Source of the DNA: Poriferisodalis sp965208925
Lineage (GTDB): Bacteria > Actinomycetota > Acidimicrobiia > Acidimicrobiales > Poriferisodalaceae
Length of the DNA stretch: 64,000 bases
Direction of reading: 5' to 3'
Assembly: GCF_965208925.1 (NCBI RefSeq)
Contig: NZ_OZ242364.1
Location: forward strand, 1,674,001-1,738,000
Positions 1 to 8,417 of this stretch are shown piece by piece. Under the pieces are notes generated by a model, which did no database searches, was not told the origin of the DNA, and worked only from the letters and a program-made list of their open reading frames with translations. The stretch's first letter is position 1. Each line of letters starts with the position of its first letter. Both the position numbers and the translations under genes were made by a program.

Positions 1-657
1 CACAGCACTCGCATACTGCAGGTCGATGCGATCCATCCGCATCCGTTGCGGCTCAACGCCTATATGGATCTCTCGCAGACCTCGACGTGGGGCTTCGGCG
101 GTCTCGCCAACATCGTGACCGGTGTGCCGGCTGACGGCAGCAGCCTCAACGACGTGAAGCGGTCGCTCTTCGGCAGCGGCAGCGGCGTGTCCTTGGTGCA
201 GGGCCTGGGCGAGACCTTCCAGTCCTTGGAGGATTCGCTGCAGCAATCCCAGGGCGTGTTCTTCATCACGCGGATCTTCGTGATCTTCCTCGTGATGCTG
301 ATCGCGTTCAACACCGCCAACATCAGCGTGGACGAGCGCTCCCGGGACCATGCGACGATGTTCGCCTACGGGATTCCCGTGCGACGGGTGATCGCGAATC
401 TCTCGGTGGAGGGACTGCTGCTGGGCGTGGTTGCCGTGGTGCTCGGCGGTCTGTTTGGCTACGCCATATTGCTGTGGATGGCGCTGTTCCAGATGCCAGC
501 GGCGATTCCCGACATCGGCATGATCGTGTCGGTGAGCTGGTGGGAGATGGCGCTGTCGTTCGTGTTGGCGCTGGCTGCCATCGCGTTGGCGCCGGTGTTC
601 CCTGGGCGCAAGCTGAAGAACATGTTCATTCCTGGGCAGCTGCGGGTGATGGAGTAG
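1..657 (+). CDS. FtsX/MacB-type ABC transporter permease, C-terminal part (5' truncated)
   Basis: The frame is open from base 1 to the stop at 655-657, so this is the last 218 residues of a larger protein that starts upstream of the window; a TTG at 46 is only an internal codon. Two hydrophobic segments flank a loop: one beginning GVFFITRIFVIF, and a later pair around GLLLGVVAVVLGGLFGYAILL and MALSFVLALAAIALAPV. The text between them (FAYGIPVRRVIANLSVEG) is the pattern of the FtsX-like C-terminal permease domain of MacB/LolC-type exporters: TM, cytoplasmic loop with a conserved Gly, TM, TM. The partner ATPase would be expected upstream. Substrate cannot be told. The last 32 bases overlap the 3' end of gluQ on the other strand. 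Confidence 0.75.
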   Translation, partial: HSTRILQVDAIHPHPLRLNAYMDLSQTSTWGFGGLANIVTGVPADGSSLNDVKRSLFGSGSGVSLVQGLGETFQSLEDSLQQSQGVFFITRIFVIFLVMLIAFNTANISVDERSRDHATMFAYGIPVRRVIANLSVEGLLLGVVAVVLGGLFGYAILLWMALFQMPAAIPDIGMIVSVSWWEMALSFVLALAAIALAPVFPGRKLKNMFIPGQLRVME

Positions 658-1582
658 GGGGCTCGTAGACCCAAGGTTGTCGTGGGAGCGATGCCGGATC
701 GAAGTGCTGGCCGACCATGTCAAGGTCCTCGACGGACTCCACGCGTTCGAATCCGAGGCTCGCCAGCAGCAGGTTGAGCACGTCCAATGGCGTCTCGCCG
801 AGTGCCAACCGATCCGACAGTGTGACCGCGCCGTCGCGTTTGGCCAGTCGTTGGCTTTGCGGATTGAGCACGAGTGGCACGTGGGCGTATGTGGGTGGAT
901 TGAGGCCCAGCAGGTGTGCGAGGTGCACCTGGCGTGGGGTTGACGGCAGCAGGTCGTCGCCACGCACGATCTCGGTCACGCTTTGGGCGGCATCGTCCAC
1001 AACCACTGCGAGGTTGTAGGCAGGGGTACCGTCGCCGCGTTGGAGCACGAAGTCATCGACGATGCCCCGGTAGTCGCCGAGTTGGCGGTCGGCGACGGTC
1101 AGCTCCGTAGGCCCGACGCCGTCGGCACCGGCCCGCAGCCGAAGCGCCGGGGGTCGACCACTCGCACGCTTGCGTTCGCGTTCGGCACGTGACAGCCGCC
1201 TGCAGGTGCCGGGGTAGGCGCCTTCGGGTGAGGGTCCGTGCGGGGCTGCTGCGGCTTCGGCGATCTCGCGCCGGGTGCAGAAGCACTCGTAGGTGAGATC
1301 GCGCTGGCGCAGGTCCGCAATGGCGTCGCGGTACAGGTCCAAGCGGTCGCTCTGGCGGACCGGTTCTCCGTCCCAGTCGAGGCCGAGCGCAGCTACGTCG
1401 CGCAGCTGCGAGTCATAGAACTGGGGTCGTACGGCACCGTCGAGATCCTCGAACCGCCACAGAAACTGTCCGCCTGCCGAGCGGGCGAAGAGCCAGGCCA
1501 GCAGCGCGGTTCGCAGATTTCCCAGATGCAGGTCGCCGGTCGGGCTCGGGGCCCAGCGGCCGACTGTCGAGGCTGGGCTCAA
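626..1582 (-). CDS. gluQ: Glutamyl-Q tRNA(Asp) synthetase
   Basis: 318 aa. Glutamyl-Q synthetases attach glutamate to the queuosine base of tRNA(Asp); they resemble the catalytic half of GluRS and lack the anticodon-binding domain, and the length fits. Visible are a HIGH-type motif (PSPTGDLHLGN, residues 12-22), the family zinc site (Cys100-x-Cys102, Tyr123, Cys127) and a KMSKS-like LAKRDG loop late in the protein. The start is a TTG at 1582 whose bases overlap the TGA stop of the upstream gene (1579-1581), so the two are translationally coupled. The 3' end overlaps the permease gene by 32 bases on the opposite strand. A discriminating GluRS is unlikely at this length. Confidence 0.9.
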   Translation of the reverse strand: MSPASTVGRWAPSPTGDLHLGNLRTALLAWLFARSAGGQFLWRFEDLDGAVRPQFYDSQLRDVAALGLDWDGEPVRQSDRLDLYRDAIADLRQRDLTYECFCTRREIAEAAAAPHGPSPEGAYPGTCRRLSRAERERKRASGRPPALRLRAGADGVGPTELTVADRQLGDYRGIVDDFVLQRGDGTPAYNLAVVVDDAAQSVTEIVRGDDLLPSTPRQVHLAHLLGLNPPTYAHVPLVLNPQSQRLAKRDGAVTLSDRLALGETPLDVLNLLLASLGFERVESVEDLDMVGQHFDPASLPRQPWVYEPPTPSPAAAQE

Positions 1583-2790
1583 GCGCTGCCCTCGGCGAGC
1601 GCCTTGATGCCCTCGATGCAGCGCGTCATGTTGGCCAGATGCTCGTCTTGGCGGCGGGACAGGATGCGAGGCTCCTTGTCGGGCATCGCCGTGATGGCCA
1701 TCGTGAGGCCGGACTCGCCCGGACCGATCCGCACCGTGTGGCGCAGGCGGCAGCGCTGGCCGTGCAGCACGTCGATCTCGTAGCGCCAGCGGGCGCCGGC
1801 AACCTCTTCGGTCTCACCTGTTGCCCAGCCGAAGAGGACATTCGGCTCGTACTCGGTGACGGTGAGATCGATGTTCCACTCGCCGATGGCGGGATGCTGG
1901 TTGTGGCCGATGAATTTGGCGCCTTGTGCGGGACCGTCATAGCCGGGCGCCCACTCGGCGCGCACGAATTCCTCGGAGAAGTCGGCCCCGGCGTTGATGT
2001 CGCTGACGATCTCCCACACTCGTTCGGCGGGTGCGTCGATATCGATCTCCACGGTGGCACCAGGGCCCTCGCCCAGTGATCGGGCCGTCGATTCTTCGCC
2101 ACGGGCCTCCCAGGTGCGACCCCAGCCGTCCACGTAGGCGATCTCATTGGCGCGCCGGCGAGGCACCGAGCCGAACTCGGTGCCCTTCGACCATGCCAGG
2201 GGCAGCAGTGCCACCGGCGTGACCCCCTCGGGGATCCCGAGTACGTCGCGCAGCTCGTCCTGTTTGTTGAGAATCGCTGTCGTCCATGCCGTAGCGAGGC
2301 CGCGGGCACGAGCTGCAAGGCAGAAGCTCCACGCCGACTGCAGCACCGAGTCGAACAGCCCTGGCTTGCCGCTGTCGTCGTGGACTCCCCACACGCAGGG
2401 AATGACGATGACCGGCACCTCGGCCAGATGTTCCGCGAGGTGGAAGGCCGACTTCATCACCTGTTCCATCGGGTGCCCGGTGCCCGCCGTGGCGTCGCGC
2501 CCTCGCTGCATGAACGCGCCGACGACCGAGTTGTACATGTCGCCGACGGCCTGACGCTGGGCCGGGTCCCGGATCAGCAGCCACCGCCGGCTGGCCTGGT
2601 TGCCGCCGCCGGGTCCCTGCTCGGCCACGTCGATGCAGTCGAGCACGAGGTCATGCGGGACATCGCGTTCGAGATCCAGCCGCAGCCGCACCGAGCGAGT
2701 GGTCGACAGCACGCCGTCGACCGAGGCGAGGTCGACAGCGGCGGTGTCATAGCGGGCGGGGACATGGGGGTTCAGCTCTGGTGTCGGCAT
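1579..2790 (-). CDS. Nitroreductase-family domain fused to an SRPBCC (START-like) domain
   Basis: 403 aa with the start taken at ATG 2790 (MPTPELNPHVP); the open frame runs further upstream but that stretch is Arg/Ala-rich and lies over the divergent gene. Residues about 20-215 look like an FMN-binding nitroreductase: a TTRSVRLRLDLE start, then GPGGGNQASRRWLLI, and a central helix region near AWSFCLAARARGLAT. Residues about 235-400 look like an SRPBCC/polyketide-cyclase fold (VEIDIDAPAERVWEIVSDI, then FIGHNQHPAIGEW). Nitroreductases reduce nitro groups or quinones with NAD(P)H; SRPBCC domains bind hydrophobic ligands. The fusion could present a lipid-like substrate to the flavin, which is inference. 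Overlaps gluQ by 4 bases; probably one transcript. Confidence 0.75.
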   Translation of the reverse strand: MPTPELNPHVPARYDTAAVDLASVDGVLSTTRSVRLRLDLERDVPHDLVLDCIDVAEQGPGGGNQASRRWLLIRDPAQRQAVGDMYNSVVGAFMQRGRDATAGTGHPMEQVMKSAFHLAEHLAEVPVIVIPCVWGVHDDSGKPGLFDSVLQSAWSFCLAARARGLATAWTTAILNKQDELRDVLGIPEGVTPVALLPLAWSKGTEFGSVPRRRANEIAYVDGWGRTWEARGEESTARSLGEGPGATVEIDIDAPAERVWEIVSDINAGADFSEEFVRAEWAPGYDGPAQGAKFIGHNQHPAIGEWNIDLTVTEYEPNVLFGWATGETEEVAGARWRYEIDVLHGQRCRLRHTVRIGPGESGLTMAITAMPDKEPRILSRRQDEHLANMTRCIEGIKALAEGSA

Positions 2791-2830
2791 GCCGCCAGTA
2801 TTGCCGTCTCGGTCAATAGTTTCTCCGAGC

Positions 2831-4477
2831 GTGACGAGACCCCCACCGTCCGCCAAGCGCGCACCTGTCGCCGGTCCCAGGCCGGTGCATCGGGATGGCC
2901 CTCGGCCGATCACGGCCGGCGCGGTGCTCGCCACGGCCGTTCTCGCCCTGCTCGCGTACGGCTGTCTGCCCAGCACTCTGGAGGCGGAGGAAACGGCCGA
3001 GCCTGCCGCTTCGGCCCAAGCGGATGCTGGCGCGGCTGCCGCGACCGCGGCTCCTGCGGCGTCGGCGACTTCCGAAGTGCTCGAGCCTGCTGCGACGGTT
3101 CGCGACTGTTCGCCGCGGGACCCAGAGAAGGACCTGGCGATCGATACCGCTGATGCAGTGCTCGGGAGCGTCCAGGTATCGCGCGCGCTCTACGACTGTG
3201 CCGACGAGATCGGTCTGGCGTTCGCCTACGACTCTGAGGCGATCCTCACGCTGGCTGCACGCGGGATCGGTGGACCCCTGCTGCTGATCGAGTCGTGGTC
3301 AGAGCCCGAGCCGATGACGGAGATACAGCGCCTCGCGCCGCAGCGGATCGTGGCCGCAGGCTTCAACGAGCAGCGCCTCTCCCAACGGCTTCCCGGCTTC
3401 GACGTCGAGTGGGTGCCCGTCAGTCCGACCGCAGTGCTGCCGTATCGAGCTGCTCCCCCCGAGCGGGTGTGGATCGTCGGCGATGCCGAACAAGCGGCGG
3501 TGTTCGGGTCCCTCGGGAGTCAGATCGAGGCTGCCGCGTTGAGCGTGGTCATGGGCGACGACTTGCGGGCTCTGCCTCCGGCCGATCGCGCGATGCTGCG
3601 CGATGCCTCGCAGGTGGAGCTGCATGCGGATCTTGGCCCCGACGCGGCGTGGCAGCTGGAGGTCGTCCGTCGTGGCGACGAAGTGCCGGGCGGCGGCCTG
3701 CTCATGTTCGAGCCCGGACGCCCTCGCCGCCTGGTGGCCATGTACGGCCACCCGGCGACATCGCAGCTCGGTGTGCTGGGAGAGCAGGATCCGTCTGAGG
3801 GCATAGCGCGCTTGGCGTCGATCGCGGAGGGCTACGACGCTGACGGATCGGACGTAGTGCTCGCGTTCGAGATCATCGCCACCGTTGCCTCTGCGCGAGC
3901 CGGCCGCGACGGCGACTACTCCAACGAAACCGCTCTCGACGACATCAGGCCGTGGATCGAGGCAGCGGCCGCCAACGACATGTACGTGGTGCTGGACCTG
4001 CAGTCAGGGCGGACCGATTTTCTGACGCAGGCCAAGCACTATGAGGAATTCCTGCGACTCCCGCATGTGGGGCTAGCGCTCGACCCCGAGTGGCGGTTGC
4101 GGCCCGGCGAGGTGCATCTGCAGCAGATCGGCTCGGTCGACGCGGCCGAGATCAACCAGGTGGTGCGGTGGCTGGCCGGCCTCGTCCGTGAGGAGGCCCT
4201 GCCTCAGAAGCTGTTGATCCTGCACCAGTTCCGCTTCTCCATGATCACCAACCGCGAGCTCATCGAGACGCCAGCAGAACTCGCAGTGATGATCCACATG
4301 GACGGGCAGGGCCCGATCAACACGAAATTCAGCACGTGGAAGGCGTTGACCGGCGAGCCAGACGCCCACCGCTTCTACTGGGGCTGGAAGAACTTCTACG
4401 ACGAAGACTTCCCCACACCCACTGCGGACCAGGTACTCGCCCAGACACCGTCGCCGTTGTTCGTCTCGTACCAGTAG
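2831..4477 (+). CDS. Putative secreted lipoprotein with a TIM-barrel-like C-terminal half
   Basis: 548 aa from GTG 2831 (an ATG at 2789 in the same frame is possible and would overlap the divergent start codon). After an Arg/Pro-rich leader there is a hydrophobic stretch ending in a lipobox (ALLAYGC), so it is probably a surface lipoprotein. A long Ala/Glu linker follows. The middle (ALYDCADEIGLAFAYDSEA, then RIVAAGF) resembles cell-wall-binding-type repeats. The C-terminal 250 residues carry VVLAFEIIATVASA, MYVVLDLQSG, HVGLALDPEW and KLLILHQF, a strand pattern like a glycosidase TIM barrel, ending in YWGWKNFYDEDFP. Actinobacteria encode similar uncharacterised lipoproteins. Enzyme activity is not shown and I assign no function. 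Stands alone, 32 bases before dapC. Confidence 0.6.
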   Translation: MTRPPPSAKRAPVAGPRPVHRDGPRPITAGAVLATAVLALLAYGCLPSTLEAEETAEPAASAQADAGAAAATAAPAASATSEVLEPAATVRDCSPRDPEKDLAIDTADAVLGSVQVSRALYDCADEIGLAFAYDSEAILTLAARGIGGPLLLIESWSEPEPMTEIQRLAPQRIVAAGFNEQRLSQRLPGFDVEWVPVSPTAVLPYRAAPPERVWIVGDAEQAAVFGSLGSQIEAAALSVVMGDDLRALPPADRAMLRDASQVELHADLGPDAAWQLEVVRRGDEVPGGGLLMFEPGRPRRLVAMYGHPATSQLGVLGEQDPSEGIARLASIAEGYDADGSDVVLAFEIIATVASARAGRDGDYSNETALDDIRPWIEAAAANDMYVVLDLQSGRTDFLTQAKHYEEFLRLPHVGLALDPEWRLRPGEVHLQQIGSVDAAEINQVVRWLAGLVREEALPQKLLILHQFRFSMITNRELIETPAELAVMIHMDGQGPINTKFSTWKALTGEPDAHRFYWGWKNFYDEDFPTPTADQVLAQTPSPLFVSYQ

Positions 4478-4509
4478 CGCCCCCAGACTGAGCCTCTAGC
4501 CTCCGCGAC

Positions 4510-5670
4510 ATGGCACGGCTGCCGTACCTGAGTTCGCGCCTGCAGGGCTACCAGTCGACGATCTTCGCCGAGATGTCGGCGCTGGCGGTGCGGACCGGTG
4601 CCATCAATCTGGGCCAGGGTTTTCCTGACACCGACGGGCCGACCGAGGTGCTGGAGGCGGCGGTCGCAGCGATACGCAGCGGCACTGCGAACCAGTACCC
4701 GCCGGGCATCGGCATTCCGGAACTGCGGCACGCAGTCGCCCGGCACCAGAAGCGCTTCTGGGGCATGGACGTCGATCCGGACAGCGAGGTGCTCATCACG
4801 GCTGGTGCGAGCGAGGCGTTGGCGGCCAGCATCTTGGCGCTGACCGAGGTAGGCGACGATGTGCTCACCTTCGAGCCCTGGTATGACCTGTACGGCGCTG
4901 TGATCTCCATGGCAGGTGCCGTGCGGAAGGTGGTCACGCTTCGCCCGCCGGACTACGGGTTCGATCCGGACGAGTTGGCGGCGGCAGTGACGCCGCGCAC
5001 CCGAATGCTGGTGCTCAACAGCCCGCACAACCCGACCGGCAAGGTGTTCAGCCGGGCAGAGTTGGAGGCCATCGCGGAAGTGGCCATCGAGCGAGATCTG
5101 ATCGTGGTCACCGACGAGGTGTACGAGCACTTGGTGTTCGACGGCGAGCACATCCCCATCGCGACGCTGCCGGGCATGGCCGACCGCACCGTCACCATCT
5201 CCAGTGGTGGCAAGACCTTCGCCGTGACCGGTTGGAAGATCGGCTGGGTCTGCGCCCGCCCGGAGCTGGTAGCGGCAGTTCGCACCGCCAAGCAATGGCT
5301 GACCTACGTCAGCGGCGGGCCGTTTCAGCATGCGATTGCCGCCGGGCTGGACCTGGGCGACGACTACTTCACGGCCCAGGCCGATGATCTGCGGGCCAAG
5401 CGGGACCGGCTGTCGGCGGGCCTGCGCTCGGCTGGTCTCGAGGTATTCGAGCCGTCTGGCACCTATTTCATCACTGCCGACATCCGCTCGATCGGCCACG
5501 ACGACGGCATCGAGTTCTGCTGGGGCCTGCCCGAGCGGATCGGCGTCGCGGCGGTGCCCAACGTGGTCATGTACGACAACGTCCACGAGGGCCGCCACCT
5601 CGTCCGCTTCGCCTTCTGCAAGCAGCACGACGTCCTCGATGCCGCCATCGAACGCCTCCAGACGCTGTAG
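4510..5670 (+). CDS. dapC: Class I PLP aminotransferase, probable N-succinyldiaminopimelate aminotransferase
   Basis: 386 aa, usual for fold-type I aminotransferases. Motifs: NLGQGFPDTDGP near the N terminus, NQYPPGIGIPELR, NSPHNPTGKVF, DEVYEHLVFD and the PLP-lysine region SSGGKTFAVTGWKIGW. Overall it closely recalls the actinobacterial DapC group (Rv0858c type), which transfers an amino group from glutamate to N-succinyl-2-amino-6-ketopimelate in lysine and peptidoglycan precursor synthesis. Methionine or kynurenine aminotransferases of the same subfamily look alike, so the substrate is not certain. ATG 4510 has no strong ribosome-binding site. No other lysine genes are nearby. Confidence 0.8.
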   Translation: MARLPYLSSRLQGYQSTIFAEMSALAVRTGAINLGQGFPDTDGPTEVLEAAVAAIRSGTANQYPPGIGIPELRHAVARHQKRFWGMDVDPDSEVLITAGASEALAASILALTEVGDDVLTFEPWYDLYGAVISMAGAVRKVVTLRPPDYGFDPDELAAAVTPRTRMLVLNSPHNPTGKVFSRAELEAIAEVAIERDLIVVTDEVYEHLVFDGEHIPIATLPGMADRTVTISSGGKTFAVTGWKIGWVCARPELVAAVRTAKQWLTYVSGGPFQHAIAAGLDLGDDYFTAQADDLRAKRDRLSAGLRSAGLEVFEPSGTYFITADIRSIGHDDGIEFCWGLPERIGVAAVPNVVMYDNVHEGRHLVRFAFCKQHDVLDAAIERLQTL

Positions 5671-5675
5671 CTGAT

Positions 5676-6818
5676 TCAGGAACCGGCTCGCAGGGGAGCG
5701 ATGACGCCCTCGGCGAACTCGTTGAGCATCGCCAGCTCTTGATCCTGGGTGAAGTAGCCGACGTGGTGCCACAGGAAGAACTCGGTGACGCCGAACTCCT
5801 CGTGCAGCGAGGCCACGTGGTCGAGTTCTTCTTCCCGGCTGCCTCGCCACACGCGCCCCATCGGCACCACGTAAGGCGGGGCGTTGTACGCCCAGTTGAA
5901 CAGCTCCTCGAAGCCGTCATAGAGGTCTGCGCCCTCGGCAGGCGTGCGGCCCATCGTGAGGTGGCCGCCGATCGCCAGCGCATCGGCTGCCGTGGTGTCG
6001 CGCCCCGACTTGTGCGCCTCTTCGAGATAGATGTCGAGCGCCGTGCCGATGAAGCTCTGCCGCTCGGGGGCCACGAAGCTGACCATCTTGCCGCCCTCGC
6101 GGGCCCAGAACTTCGACGTCTCCATGCTGTAGCTGAACGGCGCATACACCGGCGGGTGCGGCTGCTGCAGCGGTCGGGGCACGATGCCGATCTCGCGCAG
6201 GGTCTTGTTCTCGTCGACCGCGGTGGGATCGAAGTCGTCCGTCGGCGGGAAGTGCCATTCCAGCTCGGGCGGGGCCTGCCAGAACTCGCCTCGGATCGAC
6301 ACCTTGTCCTGGGTCCACAGCGACTTCACCAGGTGCCAGTTCTCGTAGAGGGCCCGGCGGCTTCGCTGGTCGGTTTCCGACTTGTCGGATTCGGTGGAGG
6401 TGATGCCGAGGTGCTGGCCGAACGTGCCGGTCCAGCGCGGCGTGTTGCCGCGAGTGAAGCCCACGAAGGTGCGCCCGCCGGTGAAGTGGTCGAGCATGGC
6501 GATGTTCTCGGCGAGCTGGATCGGGTTGACGGCGGTGAGGTTCATGCCGAGCTGGCCCACCCGCATCCGCTCGGTGTGCTGGGCCACGAAGTAATCCCAG
6601 AACAGCGGGTTGGTGGTGGTCTCGATGCCTTCCACCTGCATGTGCTGCTCGGTCATGGCGAAGCCGTCGTAGCCGACCGACTCGGCGAACTGCATCTGGG
6701 TCCGGATGTGATCCATGAGGGTCTGCCAGCGTTCGGGCATCGACCCGGCCAGGCCGATCTGCTCGCCGCGACGGCGCATGTACGGCACCACGAGGATCGT
6801 GAAGCGGAAGTCAGTCAT
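5676..6818 (-). CDS. Luciferase-like (LLM class) flavin- or F420-dependent oxidoreductase
   Basis: 380 aa from ATG 6818 (MTDFRFTILVVPYM); the frame extends upstream but that part is unlike the family. The TIM-barrel bacterial-luciferase pattern is clear: SVGYDGFAMTEQHM, TNPLFWDYFVAQHTERMRVGQLGMNL, NPIQLAENIAMLDHFTGGR and FVGFTRGNTPR. Members are monooxygenases or reductases that use FMNH2 or F420H2; the substrate is unknown. It ends 6 bases from the convergent dapC stop. Its upstream region faces the paaK-like gene divergently (257 bases between start codons). One of four luciferase-like genes in the window, which fits an F420-using actinobacterium. Confidence 0.8.
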   Translation of the reverse strand: MTDFRFTILVVPYMRRRGEQIGLAGSMPERWQTLMDHIRTQMQFAESVGYDGFAMTEQHMQVEGIETTTNPLFWDYFVAQHTERMRVGQLGMNLTAVNPIQLAENIAMLDHFTGGRTFVGFTRGNTPRWTGTFGQHLGITSTESDKSETDQRSRRALYENWHLVKSLWTQDKVSIRGEFWQAPPELEWHFPPTDDFDPTAVDENKTLREIGIVPRPLQQPHPPVYAPFSYSMETSKFWAREGGKMVSFVAPERQSFIGTALDIYLEEAHKSGRDTTAADALAIGGHLTMGRTPAEGADLYDGFEELFNWAYNAPPYVVPMGRVWRGSREEELDHVASLHEEFGVTEFFLWHHVGYFTQDQELAMLNEFAEGVIAPLRAGS

Positions 6819-7075
6819 GGGGACTCGGGGCCCTTTCGGTTCACCGCTCCTTGGAGCGTTAGCGGAGTGCATTGCCTTCCCATTGCGTCACCTGTTGTTT
6901 CCCGCTCTTGTTCCCAGTTTCGATTCGATACAGGCTCACGGGCCGCTCGGGCCACGGCTTCGCCGTGCCGGCTCAGCCTCTTGGTCGCAGCGGCCGCACA
7001 GACTGCAACACTAGGAAACCGGCTGGCTCCCGAACCGGCCAACCCAGCGTCATCCGAGTGGGGAGGAACCGCCAG

Positions 7076-8374
7076 ATGCCCAAGTTCGAGCCCACCGCAG
7101 GGCGGGGACTGCATCCCATCGAGAATGCCCCGATCCCAGAGATCCGAGCGCTCCAGCTGGAGCGGCTGAAGTGGAGCCTGGCGCACGCGTACGCACATGT
7201 GCCGGCGTACCAGCAGCTGTTCGACGAGGCGGGCGTCCACCCGTCCGATCTGCACACGCTCGACGACTTGGCGCGGTTCCCGTTCACCTCCAAGACCGAG
7301 CTGCGCGAGAACTACCCGTTCGGGATGTTCGCCGTGCCGCGGGAGCAGGTGCTGCGGGTTCATGCCTCGTCGGGCACCACGGGAAAGCCGACCGTGGTCG
7401 GCTACACGCAGTCCGACCTGGACATGTGGGCGCACGTGTTCGGGCGCTCGCTGATGGCGGCGGGTGTGCGACCGGGCGATGTGGTCCACGTGTCGTATGG
7501 CTACGGGCTCTTCACCGGCGGACTGGGGGCGCATTACGGGGCCGAGCAGTACGGGTGCACTGTGGTGCCGGCATCGGTCGGGCAGACGGCCCGGCAGGTG
7601 CAGCTGCTGGTGGATTTCGGCGCCGATGTGCTGTGCGCGACGCCGTCGTACGCGCTGGTCGTCGCCGACGAGTTTCGCAATCAGGGCATCGACCCGGCTT
7701 CGACGTCGCTGCGGGTGGGGATATTCGGCGCGGAACCGTGGTCGGAGGCGATGCGGGCCGAGCTCGAGGAGGCCTTCGGCATCGACGCCGTCGACATCTA
7801 CGGCCTCTCGGAGGTGATCGGCGGGGGCGTCGCCAACGAGTGCGTGGAGACGAAGGACGGCCCGACCATCTGGGAGGACCACTTCTATCCCGAGATCATC
7901 GACCCTGACTCGGGCGAGGTGCTGCCCGAAGGCGAGACGGGCGAGCTCGTCTTCACATCGCTGACCAAGGTGGCCATGCCGGTGATCCGGTATCGCACCC
8001 GCGACATCTGCTCGCTGCAGCCCGGCACGGCTCGTTCGATGCGTCGCATGGGACGGGTCGCGGCACGCAGCGACGACATGCTCATCATCCGTGGCGTCAA
8101 CGTGTTCCCGAGCCAGTTCGAGGAGCTGGTGTCAGCGGAGCCGCGGCTGACCGGGCATTTCTTTCTCGAAGTGCACTCTCAAGGCCGGATGGAAGGCATC
8201 ACCGCAGTGCTGGAGCCCAAGCCTGACGCCGGCGATCACGAAGCGATCGCCGCGGACTTCGCCGGCACGGTGCGCCAGCGCATCGGTATCGCGGTCGACG
8301 TCCGCACTGTCGAGCCCGAAGGAATTCCGCGCTCGGAAGGCAAGGCGCAGCGAGTCCGCGACCTCCGGGACTGA
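7076..8374 (+). CDS. paaK: Phenylacetate-CoA ligase family adenylate-forming enzyme
   Basis: 432 aa from ATG 7076, preceded by GGGAGG at 7061-7066. It has the family AMP-binding loop (SSGTTGKPTV, residues about 100-109), YGYGLFTGG, the GAEPWSEAMR region, the A5 motif DIYGLSEVIGGG and C-terminal RSDDMLIIRGVNVFPSQFEE followed by an ACT-like tail ending PRSEGKAQRV. PaaK activates phenylacetate to its CoA thioester with ATP; length and motifs match well. No other paa genes are nearby, so it could instead activate another aryl acid, for example a benzoate analogue. Symbol is by family. Confidence 0.85.
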   Translation: MPKFEPTAGRGLHPIENAPIPEIRALQLERLKWSLAHAYAHVPAYQQLFDEAGVHPSDLHTLDDLARFPFTSKTELRENYPFGMFAVPREQVLRVHASSGTTGKPTVVGYTQSDLDMWAHVFGRSLMAAGVRPGDVVHVSYGYGLFTGGLGAHYGAEQYGCTVVPASVGQTARQVQLLVDFGADVLCATPSYALVVADEFRNQGIDPASTSLRVGIFGAEPWSEAMRAELEEAFGIDAVDIYGLSEVIGGGVANECVETKDGPTIWEDHFYPEIIDPDSGEVLPEGETGELVFTSLTKVAMPVIRYRTRDICSLQPGTARSMRRMGRVAARSDDMLIIRGVNVFPSQFEELVSAEPRLTGHFFLEVHSQGRMEGITAVLEPKPDAGDHEAIAADFAGTVRQRIGIAVDVRTVEPEGIPRSEGKAQRVRDLRD

Positions 8375-8417
8375 GCGAGGCAACACCAAGCGTGGCTGCC
8401 GCCGTCGTTCAACGGCA

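Noticed and set aside
4396..5850. 484-aa open frame on the minus strand
   Set aside because: It is antisense to dapC, which has full aminotransferase motifs; the minus-strand product has no recognisable domain.
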